Source of the DNA: Klebsormidium nitens
Lineage: Eukaryota; Streptophyta; Klebsormidiophyceae; Klebsormidiales; Klebsormidiaceae
Direction of reading: 5' to 3'
Assembly (NCBI GenBank): GCA_000708835.1
Contig: DF237058.1
Location: 124,001 to 188,000 of the forward strand
Length of the DNA: 64,000 nucleotides
Positions 1 through 11,355 of the stretch are shown piece after piece (the first letter of the stretch is position 1; every line of letters starts with the position of its first letter). The notes under the pieces are model-generated. The model had not been told where the DNA came from, ran no database searches, and was given only the letters and a program-made list of their open reading frames with translations. The position numbers and the translations under genes were made by a program.

Positions 1-570
1 AGGCTAAGTGCATACAAAATGGCGGCGTCAGATGGAATTTTACCAGACGGCTGCTCGATCGTGCAGAAAGTATGGTACCGGCCAAGAATTCCGCGCGATA
101 AGAAGTGAACTTGGCAGGACTAAGGCATATCAGGCTGGAAACTTAGGTAGGCCGGCACGCAGAACTCGAGTCCTCGTGAACGGTTCATTCATATTGAAGA
201 TTCGGGAAACATATACTGTTATACAGGGTACGAAGTCTGAGATATCGGTTCGAGGGCCCATACCATGGTCTCAGTTACCTTTCAATTTCATCTTCTTGTT
301 TTCGCTAAATGTGACGCATATCTGCTGATTGCATGTACGTGGCGCATGACGATACCGTGGAGGACGGATCTTCTGAAATCGTTTGATGATAGCTGTCGCG
401 TAGAAAATTTTAACCTCAAGCGCGTGCGGCTGCCACCGCAACATGGCGAGGACTGATATAAATCAGGGTCACTGCAATGAACGTGAGAAGCGCAAAGTCT
501 TTCAATCTACCTTTCCGACGTGGAATAAGATTGTTTATGATTTTACTATGATAAGCATACAGGCTTTCTT

Positions 571-1445
571 TTTTCTCAGCAATATATTTGATCTCAGTTC
601 GCTCGAACACATGTCTTGCCTCTGCCTTCTGCTGCTCGCCGGCACCAATAGCTCCGCCTTATGACTCTCGAAAGAGAACCTCGTGCCGTCGGAGAGAAAA
701 AGGATCCTACCAGCATGATCGTCACAATTGTGTTCCATACAACTGATACGGGAAGCTTCGCTGACGTCACCTGCAACCGACACGTTGCAGCACAGCTCTC
801 AGCCTCATGTTGGACATTCCTACTTGCCAGCATGGGCTCGTGTTTCACTGCCGCATCCCAAACGACAGGGTAACCAGTCCGACCAGGAATGACGTCCACG
901 TGGACGTCCCCTTCTTCTCAAGAGGCGGGGGCAAATCCCTCTATCCAGCATAATATCTTTATCGTGGAAAACAATTTGCAGGTTACGGAAGGAAGGGTCA
1001 AGATAGAGGGCTTCTATGCTCTGGCTGGAAAAACCGGCGCTTCCAAGTAGGCTCAAACGACAAGGAGACGAGATCGCGCATGGATGCTGGCAAGTTCCTG
1101 TTCTCTACGTGGCTAAGGCAGGATTGGCTTAAACTCTTTGCCATCTTTGTTGTCCTGGCGATTCAAGCTGACACCGTTACAACTCCTTCTGATTCGAAGA
1201 TAGTCGTTGTCACAAACGACAACAAGACCCAGCCACGGACTTTGAGCTGCGGTATGTATTGCCGTTTCCAATCTCAAGTTTCTGAGAACTTGTCCGGGGC
1301 GTCCTTGTCGAACAGCGCCAGCACCCGGGCCACTTATTGCTCGCTGCCACCTGGCGCGTGCTTCATTGCCTATGACTGCAGGCCCGTTCCCCACGCCCGA
1401 CTGACAAGGGGTTGACAGAAATAAACTGATGAAGAACGTCTGCAT
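571..1445 (-). pseudogene. Degenerate duplicate of the last two VMP1 exons
   Basis: Two blocks on the minus strand, about 790-590 and 1445-1260, resemble the last two coding exons of the VMP1 gene at 3.3-8.4 kb in the same order. The first block still reads SAKLPVSVVWNTIVTIMLVG, close to the intact exon, and then loses frame. The second keeps the stretch corresponding to the APGGSE region but carries several indels, so no continuous frame survives. The offset from the parent exons is about 2.77 kb in both blocks, which points to one segmental duplication followed by decay. No upstream VMP1 exons are seen before it. I see nothing supportable in bases 1-520. It is a relic, not a functional gene, unless it acts as an RNA. 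Confidence 0.75.
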
Positions 1446-1686
1446 CTCTCGGGGGGGGAACATTAAGCAGAGGCGGCGGGAGTAGAGAGCGCCTCTTCAG
1501 ATCGGATCTCAAAAAACCTACGGCGAGAACGACGTTTGCACAGATTCAAAGGAGCTTACTTAATGAATAAACACGACGAAAGCGACGGGCATCTAGGACG
1601 CGTTTTGGAACCATCTCTTAGGACCTTTTCTCCAAGCCCACTCCCGGAATCATCTGGAACGAGAGAGGGCCGCCGGCCGCGGCCGC

Positions 1687-2633
1687 ATGCCCCAAATGCA
1701 GCGACTCAGCGAAGCCGCTCGCTTCTCAAAACCCTTTCCAAACCGCGCCCGCGTGCCTTTTGGCGGCCGCGAAGTATTACGCGTAACAGTTGTGTTTGTT
1801 CAAGTTGACGCTCAGCAAAAAGTGACTTCTTCACAGCGTATGGGCGCACTTCTGAGCGCCATGGGTCTCTCCGACTGGTACACCGCAAGGTGGGGTCGCC
1901 CTGGCGCAGACAGCATCTCCCCTGAACAGCTACAAAAGCTTGACTCCAATTATGTGAAAGCAACTTCTCCGGAAGAAGCGCTGATGACGAAACAGCAGGC
2001 TGTAGCGGAAGTGCCTGAGCCTTCGATTGTCACTCCGTGGGTCTTGAACGAAGTTGTCATCTCTGCCGAACGACTTGACCACATCGAAGCAGAGGGCCAC
2101 TTTGAGCTTCATGCCGCAAGGCTGCTCAGCTGCTGGATAGCGTATGCGACCAGTTCCCGAGGGCCTTTGCCACGGAGTTGTGCTTGTTCATGCAGAAGAC
2201 AGAACAGGGCCAGCACATTATCGATAGAACTCGCTCGGTTGCGGCGTTTCTGATTCCGTTGTTTACAAGCAAAAGGGCTGCGATTCACATCAAGAACGGC
2301 TCACAGGAACTGTGGCCTTCCGTTCTGCTCTGCTTGGGCCAGCACCTTCAGTGGGCTTGCAAAGAGTCGCCGGCGGAAGCAATTCTGATGCAAGCGAGGG
2401 TCCGGCAACTGCTGAACAGGGTTGAGTCGCTGGCGTTCAACCGTGCGTATATGAAGGGCCTCGGTCATGACAACGAGAGAAGCTGGACTGGCCACGGGAA
2501 AAATGTGAGGAACTTGCTGCGCGGCATCGAAAAGCTGCTTCGCGATTCCGCGGGGCTGGAAGTGGAAGCCAAACGGGAGGCGGCAAAGGCCTCGGCAAAA
2601 CGAGCTCCTTGGGAGAAGGGAGGAGGTGCATAA
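1687..2633 (+). pseudogene. Unrecognised protein-coding sequence with one frameshift
   Basis: Two overlapping plus-strand reading frames, 1687-2253 and 2178-2633, look like halves of one protein of roughly 310 residues. The switch lies near 2120-2135, where HFELHAAR in one frame continues as AQLLDSVCDQFPRAF in the next. No plausible GT-AG intron lies there, so it is either a real frameshift (young pseudogene) or a sequence error. The likely start is a methionine near 1840 (MGALLSAMG); upstream codons are less protein-like. The product looks soluble, mostly helical, rich in Glu, Ala and Arg, with a basic C-terminus ending EKGGGA. I do not recognise the family, and no intron, signal peptide or membrane segment is visible. 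The following interval, 2634-3339, holds nothing I can support. Confidence 0.4.
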
Positions 2634-3339
2634 GAGGCCAGCGGTGTCACGATATGATCATCAGCAGAGTTGGCTGCGTTTACGTGCTTTCATGTGATGC
2701 AAGTGCGGTACCTAGTTACATGAATGAGCAGCTTTAGTATGAGATGATACTTAAGTGACAATGGAGTGATATTAACAGTTCGTGCTCGCGGACGTGGGGA
2801 GAGCTTGAGGGTACGCCAGACTTTTCTTCTGATCATTTGCAACTTTTGCTCGGCAGCGAATCCAGGTACTGAGGATACTGCCACGTATGCAGCTCTCCAT
2901 GAATAGTGAGTGCATGTCTGGTCAACATTGCGGGCCCGAATCGTCGTTCTAGTGACTCGTATGGGTCATGTCACTCTGTTGGCAGCGGCACGATGCAACA
3001 GATATGATCGGCGCAGTTTTGTGGATGCATGCCATGCAATAATAGAATGGAGTCGACGCGTATACTGGGATGGTCCGTGGCCAAATTTCTATGAGTGGGC
3101 ATAGCCACCGCCATGTGTATCAAGCGGCGACTTGAAGACATCGATGGCCCGTGGCCACAAAATGATGGACGGTGAGGGTATACAAGAGGGTCGGATATTT
3201 TGACTGGAGTAGTTCCGGCTGTGTCGCCAATGACCTTGACAAGCGCAGGGGCCCGGAACCTAGCCGCTCCTGTAATCCTCGTTGAATCAACCTTCCAGAC
3301 TTGAATCAAGAATGTTTATCATATCACCCGCATGAGCTT

Positions 3340-6300
3340 CTATGCCTCCTTGCTCTCTAATCTATCTAATCTCTGTTCGCTCAAAGAATCGCCTCTCGCC
3401 TCTGCCTTCTGCTTGCCTGCTAGTGTCAATAGCTCCGCCTTATGCTTCTCAAAAAGATAACCTCGTGCCGTCGAAGTCACAATCGATCCCAGGAACCCCA
3501 CCAGCATCAGCGTCACGATCGTGTTCCACACTGTTGATACAGACAGCTTCGCTGACTTTTCCTGCAACGCAAGAGTGCGGATCAGCTCTCAGCTTCACTT
3601 CATGTTGCACCGCTTTCAACGACAGTGTCAACAGTCATACCAAGATCGACGTCGACGACACAAAGGTGGGGGAAAGTCTCCGCTGACCAGCTTACACATG
3701 GTTTCTGAGAACTTAGACAACCTACAACGCTAAGACGAAGTACTCGACGGGTTTTCAAGACAGACGCATTTTCTGCCCGGCCTGGAGGAACGCGGCGCTT
3801 CTGGGGTCAAGTCCGAGGAACACCATAAGCGGAGACCCCACATGGGCTCGCCAAAAAGTCCTAACCATGGGGCCTTCTCCTGACAAAGCAGGCCCAGCCT
3901 CAGCTTTCGCTGGGGCGGACAGTGCACGGTAGAAAAGTCGTCTCCAGGTGCAAATCTAGGTAAGCTGCAGTTATGACGCTCCTGAGCATGCCGACAGCTC
4001 GAAACACGTACCGTGGGTTGCGGTATAGACGCGCAGTTCCCGTTCGAGTCCTCTGAGAACTTGTCCCGGGCCTTGTCGAACAGCGCCAGCACCTGGGAGA
4101 CCAATCGCTCGCTGCCACCTGGCGCGTGCTTCATCGCCCACTGCAGGGCGCGCTCGACGCGCTCGACGGACGCGGCGTTGAACACCAAGATGATGAAGAA
4201 CGTCTGCAGCGAGGGGGGAGGGAGGTACTGAGAAGCGGGGGCGAAGGTCAATATTGGCAATGTTTCTTGGGGTAACTGACTGCGAGGACCACAAAGCGGG
4301 AGCAGATTTGCAAAAGCCACAAGCCGACTGCTCAGCGGGTTGAATGACAAAACCTACGCACATCTCCATGCCGTTGGATCCGGCTCCGAGCCATCGGCTG
4401 AATTGGCACCCCTCGAACAAAGTACTTTAGCCTGAAAGCACCCCGCTTCGACATCGACGCAAGGAAAAGAAAACAACCGGACCAGATATGGGTTCAAGAG
4501 ACCAACGCGCCATCCGTGATTCGCTTCGTCCCTCTGCTTCGAGTCGCTTCCGCATGCCAGCCTAAGAACAACTGAGAGCGAGACAAACTGTCTGAATAAC
4601 AAGTTGCCTTTGCCCACCTGTATGTGCGTCTTGATGATCGCTTTCCCAATCAGCGTGGCCGAGAAGAACTTGGCGAACGGCACCAGGAAGTGGCCGCAGG
4701 TGATACCGGCCAAGTCGAACAAAGGGTTAGGTACCTGTCAGGCAGAACGGGAGGCACTTTAAGTCCTGGAATGAACTATCGAGATGAAGGAGCGGGTTGA
4801 AAAGGGATCTCACCCAGGCCAAAATACTAAAAAAGCCGACTCGATTTATATCAGCAACATGACGAAAGCAACGACCAGTCCACGTAAATCCAGGAAGTGA
4901 CGACACCGACGATGAGTCCACGTAACCCTACGCAAGTCTGGTCGTTGCCGCTCACAGAAGTGATCTGGGTCCTTGGTGCTGTCAGAAGTAAACCCTGAGA
5001 CATTCAGACGACTGGCGCCCGGCAATTTCTGAGACCATCATCGAGACGCCTGGTATCGTTGATTGCTTGGCCAGACCGACGCAAACAGACAATGACTTTC
5101 TAAAGTGCTCTCACGTAAGGAATTGTTGGTTGATCGTTGCCGGACAGGCAATGCCATTGCCGAAGAAGCGGACCATCGCTCACCGAGGCGAATAATAGAA
5201 TGGTGAAGAAGCCAAAGTTCTTGGCGTGGTGGAAGATGAACCGCTGCGCGCGCTCCATCAGCGTTCCTCGCCCCTCCGTGTCTTCCCGGTCGAGGTCCTC
5301 CAGCTCCTTCACCCGCTCCCCAGACAAGCGCGCTGCAGAGGAGAACCCGCAACGAAACCTTGATCTCTTGTCGAGCCGCTGTTTCTGTCGCCCGAACCTG
5401 GAGCTTTCTTGAGATATCATAAGTATATGCTGCCTTTGACCCACACAAAGGTGTACAACCCCTGCCGGAGGTTGAAAGCTCCGGTTGAAAGATCGTCTAC
5501 TGTTCTCGCCCTTTCTGAGCACAGTGCCTGCTGTAAACAATGCTCTGCCAGGTGACATGTACGCTGGACTTGACAGAACGGCAGAAGGCGCTGATGAGAA
5601 GAAGAAGAAGAGAGCAGCCCCAAAGCTCGGGAAGAGAGAAGCGACTCCTCTGAGGCTGTAGTGGGAAGGGTTCCTTTCCATCAGCTGGCGCTTTCTTCAT
5701 CCTCAGGGAGACGATAGCGCATGTCTAACTTCACCTGGTAAGTGTCCAGATGCCACTATTGGCCCCAAAACATGCGGCAAGAATTGTGCAACCCAGTCGT
5801 GTCTACGATTCTTCCGAACCCTTCGAGCTCCGAGGTTGTCAAAACAAGCGTTTTCTCAACTACCTGCGACGAAGCAGCTCCCCCAGGATCACAGAGGCTC
5901 TCAGCAATCTGCTCAAACACTTCTTTTCATTTTTCAATAAGCTTCTTCCACCGTTCACAAAACTCTGCTTTCGACGCTCCCCCTCCCTCACCTGCCCGCG
6001 ACACAAAGTACGGCGGCAGCTCCCCGAGCGCCGTCCCGAGCCCCCAGAGCACCGCCTCGACCTGGACCTGCCGGAGCAGGGTGAGAATGGGCACCTTGTA
6101 CCCGCCATGCTCCGACGGAAAGTGCGGGAACGCGGGGGGGCCCAGGTCCTCGCAGCTTTTTCTGGCCCATGTGGATTCCACGTGCCACTGTGCGGTGTCG
6201 TAGATGCTTTGCTTGATGTCGACGCGGCCGCACTGGGTGGCTTTCATGACGAACGCCGCGATGTGGGGGCCGAGGTACAGGACGAAGGTGTGCAGGCCGG

Positions 6301-8416
6301 AACCTGAGAGGGGTTACGAGGGGGGGTCTGGTCAAATTGAAGCCTAACGACGTTTTGAGAGTCTTATGCCAAACAGAGAACAAGTAGAACCAGATGAGGG
6401 CCGGAGATGTGCCAAAAGCTCTAGGAAAAAATATTAGTGATCTAAAGCTCCACCCAAGCAAACTGCACGAGATAAGACAGAAATAATTGAAAATAGACGT
6501 GCAGAAAAAGCTCAAGCCTTTGGTAAGTCCGGTAGGTTTCATCGATCGAGGTTTAAAACCACCGATCAAAATTTCAGGCCCATCTTGGGCCAGATGAACG
6601 AAACATACTCGTGAGACAGTATGACTCCCTCGGAAGTGATCGTGGGGTACAACGGCAACGCATCTGGCTCAGAGGACCTTAAGTGCTTCCCAACAACAAA
6701 TCTCCAAAAGCAGTTCCCGACCAGAACTTGGGACTAGCAACGAAGGAAAACTGGCTTGTCACTGACAGACCTGCCAGATTATTCCTGGTTGTCTGAGCTG
6801 GAAGGTGTCGCGAGAACTCTACGGAGGCACCTTCTTGTCGACATGAGGCGCCCTGCCAGCACAACGAACGCTCTTGCCTAGCCAAGGAACACGTGATTGC
6901 AAAGATCTCCAAAAGCCTTTCAGTGACGAGCATCGAGGTGTTAACCCCAAAAGACAACTGTTTCCCCTCAGATCCAAGGCAGTCTCTGACATAACTACCG
7001 TCGCTCTTTTGAGACCTCCCAAGAAAGGCTTTCCACAATGACACTCGTGCTTACCGAGGCCAATGGAAGAGGCAATCCCCAAGAGGATCCACCAGACTGC
7101 GTACTTGAATGTTGCCACCAACTCATGTATGTACTGCAGGATGCACGGTTGAAAAACTGCTTGAATCAAACTTGCTCGATCCTTGCTTCTGAAGATGGCT
7201 AAACAAAAGTCCCTCCTTGATTTTGTTTAGCAGCTCTTGACTTGACAACCACTTCCAAGTTCCCGAACATCTGCAGAATCCACTGCAACCACTTTTCATC
7301 AACATCATTCGCATCAATAATCAAACGTCAGATTCTGATTTGTCCACCTTCAGATCCTACACCACTTCTTCTACACCACTTCTTCGACTGGCCCTCGAGG
7401 CTGATGCAGATGCCGTTTTTTTGCCTTGAAAAGACTCGGCATCACATCTTCCACACCAGAATTTTTGGGTAAGCATTCCCCATCTTGAGAGTAATGGCAC
7501 ATCACTCCAAATTGCAAATATTGACAAGGGCTAAATCGCACTCACCTTGTGTTGTGGAACGTCCAAGACCCAACATGTGCTGGCTACAAGACCAAACAAC
7601 AGCAGGACTGCTTGCATGAACCGCCGCCTCCGCAGATATTGCAGCGTCTCCGTCAGGTACTCAAGGACCGCCAGGCAGAAGTACTTTAGCGTCAGCAGAG
7701 GATGCCGCGTGAGAGAGAGGCGGTCGCGCAACCTCCTTTGAGCATCTTGAAGGGCTGCAGGCCAAAGAGGGGAGTCAGATACAGCAAATAAAAGTTTTCC
7801 AATTTTCTTTGAGCATCCTCTTCTTCCAAAAACAATTGAAAAACAAACACTCTTCATTGGGGAAACAACATTAGTACCACCTTCCATCACCTTTCAGCTA
7901 CTGCAAGTGGTTGTCCTGGTCACTTTCTCAAAACTAGGGAAAAAGTCATGTTGACAGTCTGGACATTTGTCCAAAGAACATGAGATGTTCTGAACAAGAG
8001 ATCAGCAGCAAGATCAAAAGGAGACGCTCACCATGCATCTCCTGTTTCTGTCTTCCTGCCAGGTCCTCTTCCGTCCCGCTTGGACCCTCCATCCCTTTGA
8101 TCTCTCCTTCAAAGTCACCAGCTGTCTGTGCCATCCTTCTCCACGCTACAGTCCTTCCATTTTCTGACTTCTCTTCGAAACAAGCTGGAAAACCTAGTCT
8201 TGTGAGTGGGGCGTCACTTTCATTTTTCCTCCAGCGCACAAAACCCCTGCTTTCGGCTTCGAATGACTCGCGTTGCAGCACTGCAACCTCAGCAAGGGTG
8301 TGATGAAGAGGCAGAGCAAGGATCTTCGGAAGCAAGCTAGGTATTACTATTAGATGTAGCGCCGCCACTTCTCCCAACTGACTCGAAGTTGTGGCAGCTT
8401 TCTTCTTTTCCTCCAC
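3340..8416 (-). CDS. VMP1: VMP1/KMS-type vacuole membrane protein (TMEM41/VTT-like)
   Basis: Multi-pass ER membrane protein of the VMP1 family (KMS1/KMS2 in plants), which acts in ER-Golgi organisation and, in animals, autophagosome formation as a lipid scramblase. Exons on the minus strand: about 8416-8383 (uncertain), 7754-7546, 7133-7055, 6303-5992, 5332-5184, 4734-4618, 4203-4012 and 3561-3340, with stop at 3342-3340. Phases close throughout, giving about 437 residues, near the plant size. Diagnostic blocks are [14 protein letters not shown], then [15 protein letters not shown], then [15 protein letters not shown], then [18 protein letters not shown] and [12 protein letters not shown], as in land-plant and animal VMP1. 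The C-terminal exon has [18 protein letters not shown] and a charged tail. The first coding exon rests on a weak donor and may be wrong. The last two exons have a decayed duplicate downstream at 0.57-1.45 kb. Confidence 0.9.
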
Positions 8417-8615
8417 TTTCGAAGCTCCTGCTGACGGCTGATTTGGTTGACAGGATCGACTCGGGAGGGTTACTCGTTAGCCGCTCTGTTAAAGTGTCGA
8501 CATGGAGTTCAGGGACAGTGTGCGAGTCGCGACACCATCTGAACATGGTCAGAGGATTAACCAACCCGGGTTTCTGGTGAGAGGTTAGCTGTCCGGCCAA
8601 AGCCAGACAGAAGTC

Positions 8616-8668
8616 TTCAAAGCGCACTGGTTCAAAGTGAACTTCTGTCAAAGCGCATTGGTTCAAAG
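8616..8668. repeat. Two direct repeats between divergent genes
   Basis: A 21-base element, tcaaagcgcaYtggttcaaag, occurs at 8616-8636 and 8648-8668, 32 bases apart, with one mismatch. A shorter piece, ttcaaagcag, follows at about 8681. The repeats lie in the ~330-bp interval between VMP1 (minus) and the small gene that starts at 8745 (plus). They could be binding sites of a shared promoter, but that is inference from position only. Confidence 0.5.
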
Positions 8669-8744
8669 CAGAAATTTCTTTTCAAAGCAGATTTCTTTTT
8701 GCCAACAGCTCACTTCGTACCGCAACAATTCAGCGCTCACGGAG

Positions 8745-9832
8745 ATGGCTAGTGGAAACTATCAGCAGGGGAAGAACTGGACCAGCGGCGGGGATGGAAA
8801 AGGAAATGCAACCTACTCGAATGGCTATGGAGAGAAGATCTCCAACCCGGTATGTCTGCTGGCCTGACATCCAATTTGGAGGTGTCTGCCTGTTGCATCT
8901 GAACCGTCTTGCGAAAAGTCTGTGAAAAATGGCTGGCCAATGTTCCAGAATGTCTGGCTTTTCTCACATTATGCACTGCTTGATCTTTCAGCATTGTCTT
9001 ATATCTTTCTAGAAGCATTGGTCTCCCCTACATCTGTAAGCATAGAATTGAAAGATTGAGGTATGCTGCTGCAAGCCAGACTTCAGAAATCAAATCACAG
9101 AGGTGGCGAAATGTAACAGTTCAGAGCCCCTCTCAAGTGTTATCCACCATTGGCGGTTCTTACAGAGCGCTTACTTCGACACGGTGGCAAAGAATTCCTA
9201 TGGGTACAACAATTCATACAGCAACGGGAATGGAAAGGGGATTTCAAATCCGGGTTCTTACTTCAAGGTAAGCTCCATATCCAAGAGTAATGACTCGCAG
9301 GGCCACAAGAATATGGAAGTGCCTGAATAACCATCTTTTCAGAGGACGAGGTTTTCTCCAGCTTGACCCCTTTGCTTGCGTCTCTGCAGTGGGTTTTGGA
9401 AGCCTCTGGAAAGTTCCTAACATCCTGCCTGTCTGCATAAAATCCCTTCTCAGTTGATCAAGCCTGAGATGGTCAAATCCAATGAAGTCCTACTATCAAC
9501 GTGCCTTCACTTCAAACATGGCAGTAAGAGGCACCTACATACAATCATTAAGGACAATTGTTTGTTGAATGATTTGTCCTAACCACCACTAAATCTGCAA
9601 TGCAGGCCGTGGCAGAAGATCGTTATGGGTGAGTCCAGTTGCTGGTTGACAATCTCTGCACTCAAGTGGGCTGAGCAGCCTACAATTTCCTTGCTCTGAG
9701 AGTGCCCTTTCACTTCACTCTTGATGTTGATTCCTTAGGCACTTTCTGCTCGACCCCTGCCAACCAGATAAGTTGAAGCCTTTCAAATGTCATTGTTCTT
9801 GTTATTGCCCTTGCAGCTACAACAAGAAGTAG
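8745..9832 (+). CDS. Small Gly/Asn/Tyr-rich protein of unknown family (81 aa)
   Basis: Four exons with good splice sites and matching phases: 8745-8849, 9166-9267, 9606-9628 and 9817-9832, ending NKK-stop, for 81 residues. No family is recognised. The protein is hydrophilic and low in hydrophobic residues, without signal peptide or membrane segment. Exons 1 and 2 encode related repeats: NATYSNGYGEKISNP and NNSYSNGNGKGISNP; the ends of exons 2 and 3 add AKNSYGYN- and AEDRYGYN-like motifs. The exons therefore probably arose by exon duplication. Exon 3 is a 23-nt micro-exon and exon 4 holds only 16 coding bases. It may be an intrinsically disordered, glycine-rich protein; function cannot be inferred. 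The consistent phases argue that it is real despite its size. Confidence 0.7.
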
Positions 9833-11355
9833 TGTCCATGAGCCGGATTCAATGCGATGGGCGAACGGGTCGAGTGGTGAAGGTTCTTGGGACTTTTTCA
9901 TGCGGAGGGAGTTCAGAGTAGTAGCAATATGTTATATATAGGTTTGTAAGCAGTTGTACAGAAGATATACAGAGGACCGATGTGCTAGGTCTGCCTTGTA
10001 GCCATCAAGGGGTATGGACTCCTCGGCCAGCTGATGTTTTGTGCGGCTGCCTGGACCAGACAATAGAAGGGACCTATAGTGGTGGCAGTCACTCAAAGAG
10101 TCTTGCAAGCGGACCACCATCCAGATCGGAAGGGTTCTGTTGCAAAGCAGAAGGCTCAGGGCCTCTAGCCGATCCTTCCACCACGGAAGGGAATGTACTT
10201 TCGAAATACAACCAAACACTGTGGGCACAGGGTCACGAGCAGAAAGTTGAACGTACTGTAAATCCAATAGACCTGAGCCTTTGAAATCGTTGGTATAAGT
10301 TGTGCACATATAATATGTGTGGTTCTGATCATTTCGCCTCCCGAATTTCAAGTTTTATGTTTGCGGCTTGTGACATGTTAATTTGATGTGACAATGATAT
10401 TATAACCAAGCACAGACGTCATGCAGCTTGGCTCGTATATATGAACGGCTAGCTATGTATAGGCTACATTGAACCATGTCGGATGCTTGTAATTGCATAT
10501 ACAATTTGATTGGAAATGTACAAAAACTTGTCCGCGAGGAAATGGTTTTGATGCTGGCAGCGCCCGCGCGTCTCAGCAGATGTGGAAGGGCCGGGGCAGC
10601 TACATGGATACGGAAAGATTTCTTCTTGTTGGCGGCCCATCATGTGCATATAACGGCCCATATACGTGACACAATTCTTCATATGCAAAACAAAGAAGCC
10701 GCCTGCAGATTGACTGAGGGGCTCCAAATATACCATTCTTGACACAAGGGACTCGGCTGCCCGGCATTTGCAGCATGTGAGCACTGACCTAACCATCGCT
10801 CAATATTGAACTGCAAAGTCTTATTCAAGAACTGAACCTTTCGGAAAGGAGAGGCATGCATTTGGTTTCGAACTTACAAAAGTCAACTCCTCATCCTGTT
10901 AAGCCGTACGTTTATCTTGTCGTGGACGGTCGCTACCGACCAAGGACTTGCTGCCGGCTGATCTTGAACGATCCTTTTAACCTGCTCTTTTCATCGAACG
11001 ACGGTATAAGGGTCTACCTGGATTGTCCTATGTAGATTCAAAAACGTGCTTTTCGAATCCAGGTGCAGGAAGAAGGAGACCAAACTTCGCGTAGGGCTGC
11101 GTCCGTCACCTGATCGAAACAATATCATTGGATTAAAAGAGCATTTGCCGCATCAGCCCGTTCAAGCGCATAGACGTCAATTCTTTGAAATCTTTAAGGC
11201 GACAGAAGAGACAAACAAGGAGCGCGAACGTCCGAAATCAAAGGCGATCAACGTGGGCATGCGGAAGAAAGGAAAGAGGAGCCACCGCCTGACCTCGATC
11301 ATGCTTGCTTCTTTCGTCCGCTGCTCCGCAGAACATGGCCGTATGAGAACCGCCC
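9833..11355. other. Intergenic interval, no supported gene
   Basis: About 1.5 kb between the convergent 3' ends of the small gene and REV1. Only short, non-overlapping open frames with unlikely composition occur. I see no RNA gene, mobile element or strong repeat. Confidence 0.5.

Noticed and set aside
10464-10796. 110-codon minus-strand open frame
   Set aside because: Cys/His/Ser mixture without family-like pattern, no splice context, in an intergenic interval.
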